A DNA stretch of 64,000 nucleotides from DASQZK01 sp963763215 (GCA_963763215.1 CAVXNX010000005.1:496001-560000), one strand, 5' to 3'. Positions 1 to 10,601 are shown, counted from the first letter of the stretch. Translations and numbers: made by a program. Notes: a model not told the origin generated them from the sequence alone.

Positions 1-334
1 TCCGGAAGCGGCATCCTTCGGCCCTGAGCATCTCAACAGTTGAGTCGAGATCATCGACCCGCAGTTCGAAACGGTTCCAGCCGCCCGGTTGCTGAACAGT
101 GCCGTCGGTCATATTCATCCCTCCGCCGCCCTTATCCGAAGGCTTACTCAGCAATAGCTGCAGATGGTCTTTCTGTAGGATCGCGAACTCATCGGCCGGG
201 TGCATCACCACCGTGAATGCCAGCATTCTTATATAGAACCGGACGGCTTCATTCACATCATTGACGATGTATCTGACCGATGCATAACCCGCTGTGGAAG
301 GGTTTTCCGGTTCGGTTTTTCGGGATTTTGCCAT
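1..334 (-). CDS. VOC/glyoxalase-like protein, C-terminus outside window
   Basis: The frame opens with ATG at 334 and runs off the left edge, giving about 111 residues. The N-terminus (MAKSRKTEPENPSTAGYASV, then VRYIVNDVNEAVRFY) has the repeated beta-alpha-beta pattern of vicinal-oxygen-chelate (glyoxalase/bleomycin resistance) proteins: a 'YxVxDVxxAVxFY' entry helix, a central 'LQLLLSKP' strand and a second half starting 'WNRFELRVDDLDSTVEML'. Family members bind a metal and act on small molecules or give drug resistance; the substrate cannot be told from sequence. It is the last leftward gene visible, and the 133 nt upstream hold no gene. Confidence 0.75.
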   Translation of the reverse strand, partial: MAKSRKTEPENPSTAGYASVRYIVNDVNEAVRFYIRMLAFTVVMHPADEFAILQKDHLQLLLSKPSDKGGGGMNMTDGTVQQPGGWNRFELRVDDLDSTVEMLRAEGCRFR

Positions 335-467
335 GACTGAATCATTTAACGGGTCAACAGGCTGCGGGTTGGAACGCTGATCTGTGGTCTCCCGTGGAAA
401 ATAACACCGGTTGTACCCGAATGTTGAACCGCCATATCCAAAACTTTGCCTCCCATCCCTGTTCAGA

Positions 468-1761
468 CTATTCAAAATGGATAGACATGTCCCTGAAATT
501 CATGGTCATCGTTTCAAAGGATGACATCAGATCCTGCCCGAAATTCCCGTAGAAATCATTTTCCGGATCCACGGGATAATTCGGGAGGACGGTCACCGAG
601 TCCATTCCGAAAACGGCGTCATCGATTTTGAGATGAAAATCGATGTAATAGGCGTCGAATACATCGGTCTTTCCAGCCCCGCCAACACCGACTCTGGTTA
701 GGGGATATTTTTCGACAGCCGCCCTGTTTTCATCGAAATACCTTTTATAAAGCCAGGTTTTGCTGGCCCCGGTATCAAAAGTAAATACCATCGAATCATG
801 ATCGACTGATCACTTCGATCAGTGGAGTCAGGAAATCCAGGGCAAGATTGGAGGGATAGTCCCCGGCAGGTTTTTCCGGTACGAGAAGGTGACCGTTGCG
901 GGTGAGAGTGATTTGCTCCAGTGCGGCGATAAACGGAAAACCTATGATGCCATAGATCTGGTAGTCAATGGTAGGGGAAGTAGAGTGCGGAATCGGGCAA
1001 AACAAGGAAGACGGCGTTATCCGCCGTTATGTTGCCGGTGCGAAGTTGGTCGGCCAGTGCGAGGCCCGCGGTAATTTCATTACCCAGAATACTTTTCACT
1101 TTGAAGGTGGCATCGAGGAAATGCATATGCATGGACTGGGCAAGGGATTCAATGATGACGCAGAAATTGGCGCCTGTGTCGAAAATCAGGTTCACGCTCG
1201 AATCGCAATCGTTGAGGTGAACCGGCATCTAGTGATCCCTGGATAAGCTCAAGGTCCGTATTGCCGTTTTTAATAATGGCCTGTGGGGGAGCATCCCTGA
1301 GCCCTGCCCAGATCTGGTGCTCATTTTTGAGATCGGCCAGTCTGGTCGAATCCAGGAATCCGGCATAATCACGGATTAATTCAGATGACAGGCCGGCGGC
1401 TTCGCGATACTGAAAAAGATTGATTTGGTTCTGGAGCATGATCTGCAGAAGGGCGCACCTGAGGCTGTCGTTGAGATGTTGGTTGTGCTTTTTCAGCAGT
1501 TTGGAGATGGCGCGGTTGCTTTGTGTGGGATTGAAAAGAGAAATTTTCCAGTTTTCCCCGGGCAATCAACCGGTCAGATTCAGAGATATGTTGTTTTTCA
1601 CTTTCGAAATATCTCCCGGCCTTGAAGACATCTTTATTTTCCAGCAGTGAATCGAGATGATGCGCGATTTCCTGGTCAGCTGCTGAATATTTTTTCACGG
1701 AGCAGCCGCCTGGAATCACCATGGCCAGGATGATCATCGCGGTAAACAGTCTTTCTTTCAT
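468..1761 (-). CDS. Retropepsin-like aspartic protease lipoprotein, four frame breaks
   Basis: Start ATG at 1761 gives MKERLFTAMIILAMVIPGGC, a lipoprotein signal with a GGC lipobox. The coding signal then continues through five overlapping pieces whose joins lie near 1545, 1228, 990 and 800. The N-terminal 180 residues are helical and unrecognised. They are followed by one retropepsin-type half with FDTGAN (about 1180) and an 'IIGFPFI' flap/strand (about 930), and a second DTGA site, FDTGAS (about 775), followed by 'GNFGQDLMSSF' near the end. Two DTGA boxes in one chain fit the 'aspartyl protease 2' type of bacterial lipoproteins. The catalytic Asp of each half is present. Four breaks in 1.3 kb could mean a true pseudogene, but neighbouring genes are broken in the same way, so sequencing indels are at least as likely. 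Confidence 0.6.
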
Positions 1762-1891
1762 TGTATTTTTAGTGTTGTTGACTGCGACATTCTCATGGGT
1801 TGAATGCAAAAAGTGAGTGACCTGGGATCCCGCGTTTCCTTAAAGATAGATAAAAAAGAGATGTCTGCATGATTTCTGGTAGACTCGGAGA

Positions 1892-2106
1892 GTACGTGGA
1901 TACGTGGATACGGGGTAGCGGGTACGTGAAGACGTAGGTACGACTTCAGTAAAAAGCATAAATTTCATCCATAACCGATAAGTGCTTTCCAACAACTTCG
2001 TTAAAGGCCACCGTAGGGGCGGGTCACGACCCACCCGCTTACATGGGTACGTGGGTACGGGAAGATGGAAGGACGTAGATACGTGGTTACGGGAGGGACG
2101 GGGATA
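1892..2106. repeat. Degenerate 7-8 nt tandem repeats (TACGTGG type)
   Basis: Two clusters, 1892-1942 and 2041-2106, are built from variants of GTACGTG, GATACGTG and GGTACGG. The clusters are separated by about 100 nt of non-repeat sequence. The units are 6-8 nt long and imperfect, so this looks like an old, decayed microsatellite. It lies next to a copy of the dispersed element, as does the heptanucleotide tract at 38147. Confidence 0.65.
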
Positions 2107-2232
2107 GTTGTCTTATCCTCTTCAGCGGTGGAAAGACTGGGAAGGAACATCTGATTTTTAATCGATTTTACCACCCAAACAGGTGATTCACGATAAATCC
2201 CGTTCAATCTAAAACCTGCATAAAACCTGGCT

Positions 2233-2365
2233 GTTGAAAACTTTTCATCAAAATGTCCGGAAACGGACGCTGAGATGAGGGGGGCTGAACCCATTAAGGG
2301 GCGGCGAGATGGATGGCGGGCGGGGACCCCACCCAAAAGAAAAACGCCTTAAGAACTTAGGCCCT
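2233..2365. repeat. Dispersed intergenic element, copy A
   Basis: Aligning by eye with 37955-38091 shows shared blocks in the same order and spacing: GTTGAnAACTTTT, TCAAAATGT, ACGCTGAGAT, GGGCTGnAnC, AAGGGGCGG, GGGCGGG and a CCTnAAGA block close to the end. The two copies are diverged and non-coding. No terminal inverted repeat or target duplication was recognised, so the type of element is unknown. Confidence 0.6.
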
Positions 2366-2667
2366 CCCCATGCCCGCCTCTGCCCCTCCCACCGTCAACA
2401 ACTTACCGATTCACCGTACGATGGGAAGGGCAGGTTTGTCTGAATCTTCCTGCTTGAAAAATTCAGCCTGACGAAACCTCCTGGAACGGGTGCTTGCCGT
2501 GAAATCAAGGTGACCTTCGCTTTCCGGCAGGGATGAAGCGTCGCCGGTACCCGGCCACCATCTTGTCCTTCCGCCACGATTTCCTGTGACGCAATGGGAC
2601 AAAATACGCCGTATTGTAAGCGTTTTTTATTAAGTTTATCCTTCACTAATGGATAAATTCTCAGGAT

Positions 2668-4309
2668 ATGAAAGATGACTTGTTATTCTCCCCGGATGGA
2701 AAAATGGGACGCCGATCGCTCGTTAAAAACGGTGCTGCCTTGCTTGGTGCCGGACTGGTGGGATCTGTCACCACAGGCATTGGACGGATCCTTACCCGGT
2801 GCACCCGGAAATACCTTCAACGTCAAAGATTACGGGGCCACTGGAAAACAGGAGGATAAAGCAACCCGACCCGTGCAGGCAGCCATCGATGACTGTGCAA
2901 AGGCAGGGGGTGGTATGGTCTATGTTCCACCCGGCGCTTACACGGTCGGCACCCTTCAGCTCAAAGACAATGTGGACCTCCACCTCGAGGCCGGAGCGAC
3001 GTTTTTTCTGAGCCAGGACAGGGGCGATTTTCAGAGGCACGCCTATGCCATGATCTTTGCCGAGAATGCTTCGAAAATTTCCGTGACCGGGAAGGGAACA
3101 CTCGATGGCCTGGCTTCCTATGTCTTTAAGGAGATGGAGGACCTGGATACGGAAATCATCCGTGAAATCGAAATTGCCCGTCAGGCCGGCATCGACATGC
3201 GAAGGTATTACCGCACCGGGATGCAGACGTATATGTTCATCCTGAATAACTGTACCGACGTGCTTTTACGGGATATCTCCGTTCTGCATTCCCCGCTGTG
3301 GAACATCCGGCTCAACGATTGTGAACGGGTTTTTGTCCAGGGCATTTACATTTTTTCAGATCTTCAGAAAGGAGTAAATGCCGACGGAATCGATATTTGT
3401 TCCTCGCGGGATGTCACCATTTCCGATTCGGTGATCGTCACCGGCGACGATGCCATCGTTCTGAAAACACCATTACAAAAGGGCAAAACCACGGCAGGGA
3501 CGACGGAGAATATCCTCGTCACCAACTGTGTGCTGACCTCTTCCTCCACCCCCCTGATGATCGGCACCGAGACCTTTGCCGATATCCGGCACGTCATCTT
3601 CAGCAACTGCACCCTCAGGGATTCGAATAAGGGATTCGGCATTAATGTCCAGGACGGAGCCACCGTCAGTGATATCGTGATCAGCCATCTGACCCTGGAT
3701 ACCCGGCGGAGGCACTGGAACTGGTGGGGAAGCTGCGAATTGTTCAAAATTGTCCTGAAGAAACGTGAGGAGACATCCAAAATCGGGAAGATCAGGGATA
3801 TCATCATCGATACGGTGATTGCCCGTCCCCGCGGGACAAGTTTTATCGAGGGCCACCCGGAGCAGCCGGTCGAAAATATCTGGATCAACGATGTGATGGT
3901 TCATATGGATCCGGAAGACGCCAAAGATAAGCGGGCAACCGATGCCTTTCAGATCCGTGAGGTTAAGGGCCTGCACATTCGCGATCTCTCGGTGGAATGG
4001 AACCACGACAACACTGAGCCGAAATGGCAAAGCGCACTGGTACTCACGGATGTGACCGATTTTGAGATCCGCAGTTTCTCCGGCCGGCAGGGTTCTGCTG
4101 ATCCTGCCATTCCTGCCATCCGGCTGGACAATGTCTCAGATGGACTGGTCAGTGGTTCGAAAGCCACTGAAGGATGCGGAACATTCATCAGTCTGGGCGG
4201 GTCGGAAACCGGAGATATTGTCCTGAGGGGCAACCGGACCAACAAAGCCCTTACCCCGGTTCGTTATGAAAATGAAGCGTTGAAAGCAGCGGTCACCATT
4301 GAGAAATGA
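2668..4309 (+). CDS. GH28-family pectinase-like protein, Tat signal, one frame break
   Basis: ATG at 2668 gives a twin-arginine leader (GRRSLVKNGAALLGAGLVGS), so export folded through Tat is expected. The frame shifts near 2775, after which the chain runs as 'FNVKDYGATG', the usual entry of GH28/pectate-lyase right-handed beta-helices, to a stop at 4309 (about 546 residues). GH28 catalytic motifs NADGID (about 3380) and TGDDAI (about 3443) are present; the usual GHG motif is replaced by a 'PLMIGTETFADI' segment, so the exact substrate (polygalacturonan or a rhamnogalacturonan oligomer) is uncertain. It stands 92 nt before the GH74 gene on the same strand, and the pair could form a small plant-cell-wall operon. 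Confidence 0.8.
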
Positions 4310-4401
4310 GCTCCCGGATGAATGCGTATCGGTATGCACACCGGTTTAAAAAAATGATGTAATTTTATCCAGGGCTTCTCAAACCCTAACAAAACTCTAC
4401 C

Positions 4402-6707
4402 ATGCTGAAAAAATCCAACCTGTCGCTGTTCATGGCGGTGGCCGCAATCCTTCTCACTTTTTGTCAATGCACATCATTCAGGAAGGATAGTCTGCCGGCT
4501 GAAAAATACACGTGGAAACCAGTCAGGATCGTCGGCGGCGGGTTCGTCGACGGTTTTGTCTATCATCCCACCGAAAAAAATCTCATTTATGCACGCACGG
4601 ATATGGGCGGGGCCTACCGGAGAGATTCGGAGAAGGGCGAATGGGTTCCCCTGCTCGATTGGGTGTCGTACGAAGATGTGAACCTGATGGGCATCGAAAG
4701 TATTGCTTTGGATCCACAGGATCCGGATAAGCTCTACCTTGCCTGCGGAACATACAGCAACGAACATTCCCCCGACGGCGAGATTCTTAGGTCGGACGAC
4801 AGGGGCAGGACATTTAAGCGCACGAAGGTCCCTTTTAAATTCGGCGGAAATGAGAACGGAAGAGGTAACGGCGAGCGGATGACCGTGGATCCCAATGACG
4901 GGAAGGTCCTTTACCTCGGAACCCGGCACAACGGGTTATGGAAGAGTCGCTGACAGCGCCGCAACGTGGCGGCAGGTGGAATCATTTCCCCGATATCACG
5001 GAAACACCTCCGGACACCTTCAGAAATGAACGTTCGCGGAGATACTGGCAGTTTGCCATGGCCGGCAGCGGCATCGTTTCCGTACTTTGCGACCCGGGAT
5101 CGGGCGGGGCCGGGAATGCAAGCACGGATATTTACGCCCTGGTTTCGCTGATGGACAGGGACAATTTTTTCCGGAGCACCGACGGTGGCGAAACCTGGGA
5201 ACCCGTGCCGGGAAGCCCCCGGTCATACAGGCCGAACCATGCCGTGCTGGCCTCCAACGGGTCCATACTCATTTCATATGGCGATAATCCCGGGCCCTGG
5301 GGGATGAAAAACGGAGGCGTGTGGAAATATAACCTGCATAACGGGAAATGGTCGGATATCACGCCCGATAAACCCGATCCGGCGAAACCTTCAGCAGCTT
5401 TCGGGTATGCCTCGGTGGCGGTCGATCCGGCACATCCCGATACGATCCTGGCTTGCAGCTTCTACCGGCCGGGTGAACGGGGCGGGGAGGAGATGTTCCG
5501 TTCCACAGACGGAGGAAAAACCTGGAAGGGAGTCTTTGCCGCCGGAGGGACATTCGATGATTCCGCGGCACCCTACGTCAGTCACACCGGCATTCACTGG
5601 CTGTTCGACTGCGAAATCGATCCGTACGATCCGGACCATGCCCTGTTTACAACCGGTTACGGTGGCCATGAATGCTTCAACCTGACCGCTATGGATGCCG
5701 GGAAGCCGGTCGTGTGGTCCGTGATGAGCACGGGCATTGAGGAGACCGTACCTCTTGACCTGCTGAGTCCGCCCGCCGGAGCACACCTGGTCACTGCCAT
5801 CGGGGATTACGGGGGATTTGTGCACTGGGACCTCGATAAGCCGGCCAGCGAAGGCAATTTCATCAATCCGCATTTCGGGAATACCGACGGGCTGGCATGC
5901 GCCGAACTCAAGCCGGAGATCATCGTTCGCGTGGGTATCGAATCCCACCAGCGCAATGGCGGACACAATATCGGGTATTCCATTGACATGGGGAGGACCT
6001 GGCAGCCCACCGCCTCCATGCCCACTGAAAAAAGCAGTCATGGGCATATCGCCGTTTCGGCTTACGGGGAAAGCTGGATCTGGACGCCAAGGCTGAGCAC
6101 CGGCCCTTTCTGACCCGGGACCGGGGCGCCAGTTGGGAGGAGCTCACCGGATTGCCGGTCGATACACGGATCGTAGCCGACAAGGTAAACCCGGAACGGT
6201 TTTATGGGCTGAATCTCCGCAATGGCGTCTATTATCGCAGTATCGACGGCGGGAAACATTTTGAAACCCTGTCCACCGGGCTCCCGGAACTTACGGGTGA
6301 GCAGATGCGAGGACGCGGGCGACTCACGCGGAGGACAGGACCGGATCTATGCCGTCCCGGGAAAGGAAAATGAATTATGGATCGCTGCCTGGGATGGACT
6401 GTATTTTAAAACGGCCATTGACAGCCTCTTTCAGCCGGTGCCGCGGGTGGAGGAGATCCACGCCTTTGGCTTCGGGAAAGCAGTCAGGCCGAAAGCCTAT
6501 CCGGCACTCTATCTTGTTGGGGTTATCGACGGACAAAGAGGGATCTTCCGTTCCAATGACCGGGCAAAATCGTGGACGAGGATCAATGACGACCTTCACC
6601 AATGGGGACTGATCCTTCAAATCACCGGCGATCCCAAAAAATATGGAAGGGTGTACGTCGGAACACACGGCCGCGGGGCCATGTATGGTGATCCCGAACG
6701 CCTGTAG
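4402..6707 (+). CDS. GH74 xyloglucanase, lipoprotein, about four frame breaks
   Basis: ATG at 4402 opens a lipoprotein signal (MLKKSNLSLFMAVAAILLTF followed by C). The chain is a two-part seven-bladed beta-propeller of GH74, family of endo-xyloglucanases. The characteristic opening 'GGGFVDGFVYHP', 'IYARTDMGGAYR' and 'NLMGIESIALDP' are intact, and the second catalytic Asp lies in 'AIGDYGGFVHWD' (about 5800). BNR-type 'STDGGKTW' turns recur. Frame breaks occur near 4950 and 4989 (a CCCC run that should be CCC), near 6110 and near 6315. Summed length is about 765 residues, normal for the family. It would attack the xyloglucan backbone at the cell surface. Identification is firm; whether the gene is intact depends on read quality. 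Confidence 0.85.
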
Positions 6708-6794
6708 GGGATATCCGGTGCCGGAAAAGAAGTGAACGGATGCCTGCCCCGCACAGATCCATCTGATGTGCCGTGTTGCGCGGCAGGATGATGG

Positions 6795-7256
6795 TTATTT
6801 TGCGCAGTATTCGGCGTAATGCTGAAGGATATAGTCCCATCCCGCTTCCGAATCCATGGCTTTGAGGTACGCATCGGCGCCGTCCCCGTGATTGTCAAAA
6901 CCGGAATGCTCTAACTCGATCATCGTTTCGCGGTCGGCATGCCCAACGAAGGTAACCGTGATATCACTGGCCTTATCGGGGTTGGGTTCCGGAACCCTTT
7001 GCGGGTTGATCTGCCATTTCATGGCGATCCATTCATTCTCCCGGTATCCTGTGACCCGCCCCCAGTCGCACCGGAAGTTGTAAGGTCCGATTTCCGTGCA
7101 CAATCCGTCAACGCGGGGATCGATTTTGATCTCCCTCAGCCGCCGGTATGACCAGGTGTATTTCTTCGGCCACCAGTCATTGAGCCTGTTGACAAATTTG
7201 TCGAAGGCAGCTTCCCGGGGAAGCTTCACCAGGATCTTCCTGTTGATCTTTTCCAT
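6795..7256 (-). CDS. AHSA1/START-domain (SRPBCC) protein
   Basis: An intact 153-residue frame starts at ATG 7256. It begins with 'INRKILVKLPREAAFDKFVN', the opening strand and helix of SRPBCC hot-dog/helix-grip proteins related to the Aha1 C-terminal domain, and closes with an amphipathic helix 'GWDYILQHYAEYCAK' typical of the family. Such proteins bind hydrophobic small molecules. No catalytic residues can be named. The gene lies convergent to the GH74 gene (88 nt between stops) and upstream of a run of small leftward genes. Confidence 0.8.
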   Translation of the reverse strand: MEKINRKILVKLPREAAFDKFVNRLNDWWPKKYTWSYRRLREIKIDPRVDGLCTEIGPYNFRCDWGRVTGYRENEWIAMKWQINPQRVPEPNPDKASDITVTFVGHADRETMIELEHSGFDNHGDGADAYLKAMDSEAGWDYILQHYAEYCAK

Positions 7257-7292
7257 ATATCTGAAAATTTATTTGATGGTCCAGGGGAGCGG

Positions 7293-7922
7293 TCAGAGCC
7301 GGGGCCTGCCAGAGTGCTGATCGCCATGGCTTTTTGCAGCCGGGCGTGACCGGTTGGATCGAAAGGGCTTCACCTTTCGGCCCATCGACGAGTCGGCGAT
7401 GAGCTCCCGGAGTCGCTTCTGCCGTGTTTCTTCCTGTTTGGCATCCATGATCCAGTACCTGACTGTCCGCTGGTACGATGGTGCCTGGGAATTGAAGAAC
7501 GCCCATGCCTTGTCATTTTCCTTCAGCCGGCGTTCATAGTCTTCATTAAAGATGGTCTTTTCCCGCTCATAAGCGTAAATACCCGACCGCGATTCTTTCC
7601 GCTTCTGAAAGGCTGCCAGTCCCGCAGGCCGGATCCTTCTGCTGCGGATCAGTTTCTCAGCCGTCCGGATGTTCTTCTGGCTCCAGGTGCTACCGGGTCT
7701 GCGGGGGGTGAACCGGATGGTGTAGCTTTCATCATCGACCGACATCCGCACCCCGTCTATCCAACCATAACAAAGGGCTTCTTCGACAGACTGATCCCAG
7801 GTCAGACTTTTCTTTCCGCTGGATCTTTTATAGTATCCGACCCATAATTCATCTGATTTGACATGGTTTCTTGAAAACCAGGTCCTGAGTTCCGACGGTG
7901 TTTCAAAAAAATGGAGTGTCAT
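7293..7922 (-). CDS. YdeI/OmpD-associated family protein
   Basis: I place the start at ATG 7922 (MTLHFFETPSELRTWFSRNH), not at the upstream GTG 7994, because family members begin with this short strand-helix unit; the protein is then 209 residues. Diagnostic blocks are 'ELWVGYYKR', 'ALCYGWIDG', 'RFTPRRPGSTWSQKN' and the C-terminal 'TRQKRLRELIADSSMGRKVK'. The family is often labelled bacteriocin-protection protein YdeI, but the molecular role is unknown. The tail after GRKVKPF may be extended by a late indel, since homologues commonly stop near there. Confidence 0.8.
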   Translation of the reverse strand: MTLHFFETPSELRTWFSRNHVKSDELWVGYYKRSSGKKSLTWDQSVEEALCYGWIDGVRMSVDDESYTIRFTPRRPGSTWSQKNIRTAEKLIRSRRIRPAGLAAFQKRKESRSGIYAYEREKTIFNEDYERRLKENDKAWAFFNSQAPSYQRTVRYWIMDAKQEETRQKRLRELIADSSMGRKVKPFRSNRSRPAAKSHGDQHSGRPRL

Positions 7923-8021
7923 CCCGAAAAGACTTTGAAGTTTTTCCTTCGCGCCAGGTAAATGAATAACCTGATCCGGAGGATTTTTGTTCACTTTTTA
8001 AGGGGCAAGGGTGGGGGAGAT

Positions 8022-8564
8022 TCAATTCCCGGGTATACTCCGGTAATGCAGGTGGACAAGGCCTGAAGGATAAGTTTTCGAGCCGGCGAATTCGAGTTCT
8101 TGTCCGGGGCGGCCGTCCTGGAAGAGGCGGGTGCCGTCACCAAGGAGGACGGGAATGACGGCGATATAGAATTCGTCAATGAGCTTGCTAACCAGGAGCT
8201 GATGGACGATCTCCGCACCTCCGTCGATGAAGAGGTGTTGTCCGGGTTCCTTCGAAAGACGCGAGATCAGATGTTGAAGGCTCCCGCTGTAGAAATGAAG
8301 GCGCCCTTCATCAGGGCGCGGCTCATGGGTAATGATGTAAGTCTCCTTGTCGGGGTGGGGAAATCTGCCGGTTTCCCTGGTCACCCATTCGAAAGTCTTC
8401 CTGCCCATGATCACGGTATCCACGGTTTTGATAAAACGGCCATAACCGTAATCCTCACCTTCCTGTTCAACGGCAGAAAGGAAACTCAGGTCGTCGCCCG
8501 GTCCGGCGATATATCCATCCAGGCTGACCGCTATGTACAGGATGACCTTCCTTTGTGCATTCAT
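8022..8564 (-). CDS. Dihydrofolate reductase-like (RibD C-terminal domain) protein
   Basis: An intact 180-residue frame starts at ATG 8564. It shows the RibD_C/DHFR fold: 'VILYIAVSLDGYIAGPGDDL' at the N-terminus, 'TVIMGRKTFEW' for the cofactor loop, 'LFIDGGAEIVHQLL' for the NADPH-binding helix and 'FYIAVIPVLLGDGTRLF' near the end. These stand-alone reductases are common in Bacteroidota and differ from FolA; the substrate is unknown. It is the middle of a leftward run from the cold-shock gene (8613) to the AHSA1-like gene (6795), with 30-50 nt gaps or slightly more. Confidence 0.85.
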   Translation of the reverse strand: MNAQRKVILYIAVSLDGYIAGPGDDLSFLSAVEQEGEDYGYGRFIKTVDTVIMGRKTFEWVTRETGRFPHPDKETYIITHEPRPDEGRLHFYSGSLQHLISRLSKEPGQHLFIDGGAEIVHQLLVSKLIDEFYIAVIPVLLGDGTRLFQDGRPGQELEFAGSKTYPSGLVHLHYRSIPGN

Positions 8565-8612
8565 GACTGAGGAATGTTGGCAGGCGGCTTCCGGGCGTGG
8601 TTTTCCGGGGTG

Positions 8613-9065
8613 TTATTTCACCCGTTTCACCTCAATGGCGGCCGGCCCTTTCTGACCTTTGACCATTTCAAAGCTGACAACATCTCCTTCATTGATCTCT
8701 TCCTGGAGATTATTGACATGGACAAAAACACTTTCCTGGGTGACGGAATCGCGGATAAAACCATAGCCCTTGGAGGAGTTGAAATAGGTGACACGTCCCT
8801 GCCGGATGGGATCCGGGGCGTCGAGCTCGCTCTTTTTGGGAACGCTGATCTGAATGTCTTCGAGGTTGGTTTCGGTTTTGTTCCTCTCGTCGGGCGGGGT
8901 GTCTGTGATGTTGCCGTTTTCATCGACATAGGCAATCATGTCATTCAGTCCGCCTTTTTTTTCATGGTCTTTTTTTGCCAGACGTTTCTTTTCCTTGTCT
9001 TTCCTCTTTTTTTCTTTTTTGTTCCTGACTTCTTTTTTGTTAAATGTTTCTTGTGATCTTCCCAT
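8613..9065 (-). CDS. Cold-shock domain protein with charged N-terminal extension
   Basis: The 150-residue frame starts at ATG 9065. Residues 1-40 are a Lys/Glu-rich coil (KKEKKRKDKEKKRLAKK), residues 40-85 are a linker, and residues 86-150 form a cold-shock domain with RNP1 'KGYGFI' and RNP2 'VFVHV'. It should bind single-stranded RNA or DNA. The basic N-terminal extension is a usual feature of this longer Bacteroidota form and may add RNA affinity. The short AT-rich upstream region contains TATTTTTA, a weak match to the -7 consensus. Confidence 0.9.
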   Translation of the reverse strand: MGRSQETFNKKEVRNKKEKKRKDKEKKRLAKKDHEKKGGLNDMIAYVDENGNITDTPPDERNKTETNLEDIQISVPKKSELDAPDPIRQGRVTYFNSSKGYGFIRDSVTQESVFVHVNNLQEEINEGDVVSFEMVKGQKGPAAIEVKRVK

Positions 9066-9338
9066 AAAATGGTTTTTAGATTTAATGATATAAAAATATG
9101 AACAGAATCCCGAATTTATTTTTCCGATGTTTACCCGGCCCTTCTGGCATGGCCGTCGTCAACGCCGGCTGAAACCGGGCTAAGGAGTATACGTCAGAAA
9201 AAGCGGATCAGGCATTCGCCAATAGAAGAAACGCCGCCGGATGCATATTGTTATCGGGCCTGACCGATTTTCGGGACTTTCGGTAAAGAGAACGCAGAAT
9301 GGTTCGCGCCGGGCCTGTCTGTGCGGGGCCTGCAGGGA

Positions 9339-10463
9339 TTAAGCTTTCCCTTCTTCCTCGGCAATCCGGTATTCCCGGATCAATTCGTCGAAAACCTTCC
9401 TGACAGTAGAGATCTTGTCGACCTTACCGGCATTGGCACCGGTGAAGGCAAAACCATCATCGAGGTTTCCCCGGAATGCTTCAAACAGCGCTTCTGCAAT
9501 GCAATATTCCGTCGTCTTCGGATCACATGATTTGATGCAGTGGTGTTTGCAAAACGCCGGTTTTCTTTTACCAGCCTCAGCTTCCTGGAGAAACTTGTTG
9601 TAGATGGATCTTCCGGGCATGCCGACCGGGCTCTTGATGATCCTGATGTCTTCCATTTTGGCCTGGATAAAGGCATTCTTAAAAGCCTCTGAGGCATCGC
9701 ATTCTTCGGTGGCAACGAACCGCGTGCCCAGCTGAACGGCTGAAGCACCCTGTTCCAGGAAGCGGAACATGTCGTACCCGCTGTATATGCCTCCTGCCGC
9801 GATCACCGGAATCTCCTTGCCATACTTTTCCTTCATGTCAATGGTAACACGGAGAACGTCCGTGACAAGGTTTTCCAGGGTGTTGCTCTCGTCCAGGAGC
9901 TTGTCGGCCCTGAATCCGAGATGACCGCCGGCCTTGGGACCTTCAACCACGATGGCGTCGGGAAGATAATCGTAGTTCTGTTTCCATTTCTGGCAGATGA
10001 TCGACGCTGCGCGCGCCGAGGAAACAATGGGAACCAGTTTGGTTTTGATCCCTTTTTCAAGATATTTTGGTAAGTCGAGCGGAAGCCCGGCCCCTGAGAA
10101 GATCATGTCAATTCCCTCCTCAATGGAGGATTTTACCATATCGGAAAAATTGGTGATCACCGACATGATATTCACTCCAAGGATTCCCTGTGTCAATTCA
10201 CGGGCCTTCCTGATCTCCCTCCGTATCGCTTCGATGTTGTTCTTCTTGTAACCATGGTTTTCAGTCTGACGGACCAGCCCGATCCCCACCGAGGATATAA
10301 CGCCGATACCCCCCATATTGGCCACGGCAGAGGCCAGTCCTGAGAGGGATACACCAATGCCCATTCCGCCTTGTATGATAGGTACGGGAATGAGCAGATC
10401 ACCGATTTTAAATGAATTCAAATTGAAATGAATTTTATGTTGTTTCCCTTCACGACCATCCAT
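9339..10463 (-). CDS. Nitronate monooxygenase / 2-nitropropane dioxygenase family
   Basis: ATG at 10463 (MDGREGKQ) is preferred to a TTG 33 nt upstream, giving about 374 residues. The FMN-binding TIM barrel is clear: 'VPIIQGGMGIGVSLSGLASA' (phosphate/flavin loop), 'GPKAGGHLG' with the conserved His, and 'PVIAAGGIYSGYDM'. A Cys-rich segment 'FCKHHCIKSC' with a further Cys eleven residues on precedes the C-terminus, as in the Bacteroidota/Clostridia branch. The family includes nitronate oxidases and the enoyl-ACP reductase FabK; no fatty-acid gene is nearby, so the general label is kept. A consensus-like promoter lies at 10602-10634. Confidence 0.85.
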   Translation of the reverse strand: MDGREGKQHKIHFNLNSFKIGDLLIPVPIIQGGMGIGVSLSGLASAVANMGGIGVISSVGIGLVRQTENHGYKKNNIEAIRREIRKARELTQGILGVNIMSVITNFSDMVKSSIEEGIDMIFSGAGLPLDLPKYLEKGIKTKLVPIVSSARAASIICQKWKQNYDYLPDAIVVEGPKAGGHLGFRADKLLDESNTLENLVTDVLRVTIDMKEKYGKEIPVIAAGGIYSGYDMFRFLEQGASAVQLGTRFVATEECDASEAFKNAFIQAKMEDIRIIKSPVGMPGRSIYNKFLQEAEAGKRKPAFCKHHCIKSCDPKTTEYCIAEALFEAFRGNLDDGFAFTGANAGKVDKISTVRKVFDELIREYRIAEEEGKA

Positions 10464-10601
10464 AATACCCACATATGACCGGAAAAAGGAAGACAATTAA
10501 CGATTTCGAAACTGGATTTAAAAATGAGAGCAGTGATGAACTAATTGAGAGAGAAATACATTAGTCGATAAAAGCACAAATTCTCAAATCGGAACTGAGT
10601 G

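Larger units (their letters stand above)
1810..2667. other. Intergenic region of 858 nt with repeats
   Basis: No convincing gene is seen. The stretch holds a degenerate TACGTGG-type tandem repeat (1892-2106) and one copy of a dispersed element (2233-2365) that recurs at 37955-38091. A GC-rich tract follows (2360-2400). Frames that happen to be open here lack start signals and any family resemblance. Confidence 0.6.

Noticed and set aside
2001..2336. Minus-strand open frame across the dispersed element
   Set aside because: Covers the non-coding repeat and low-complexity sequence; no plausible start or domain.
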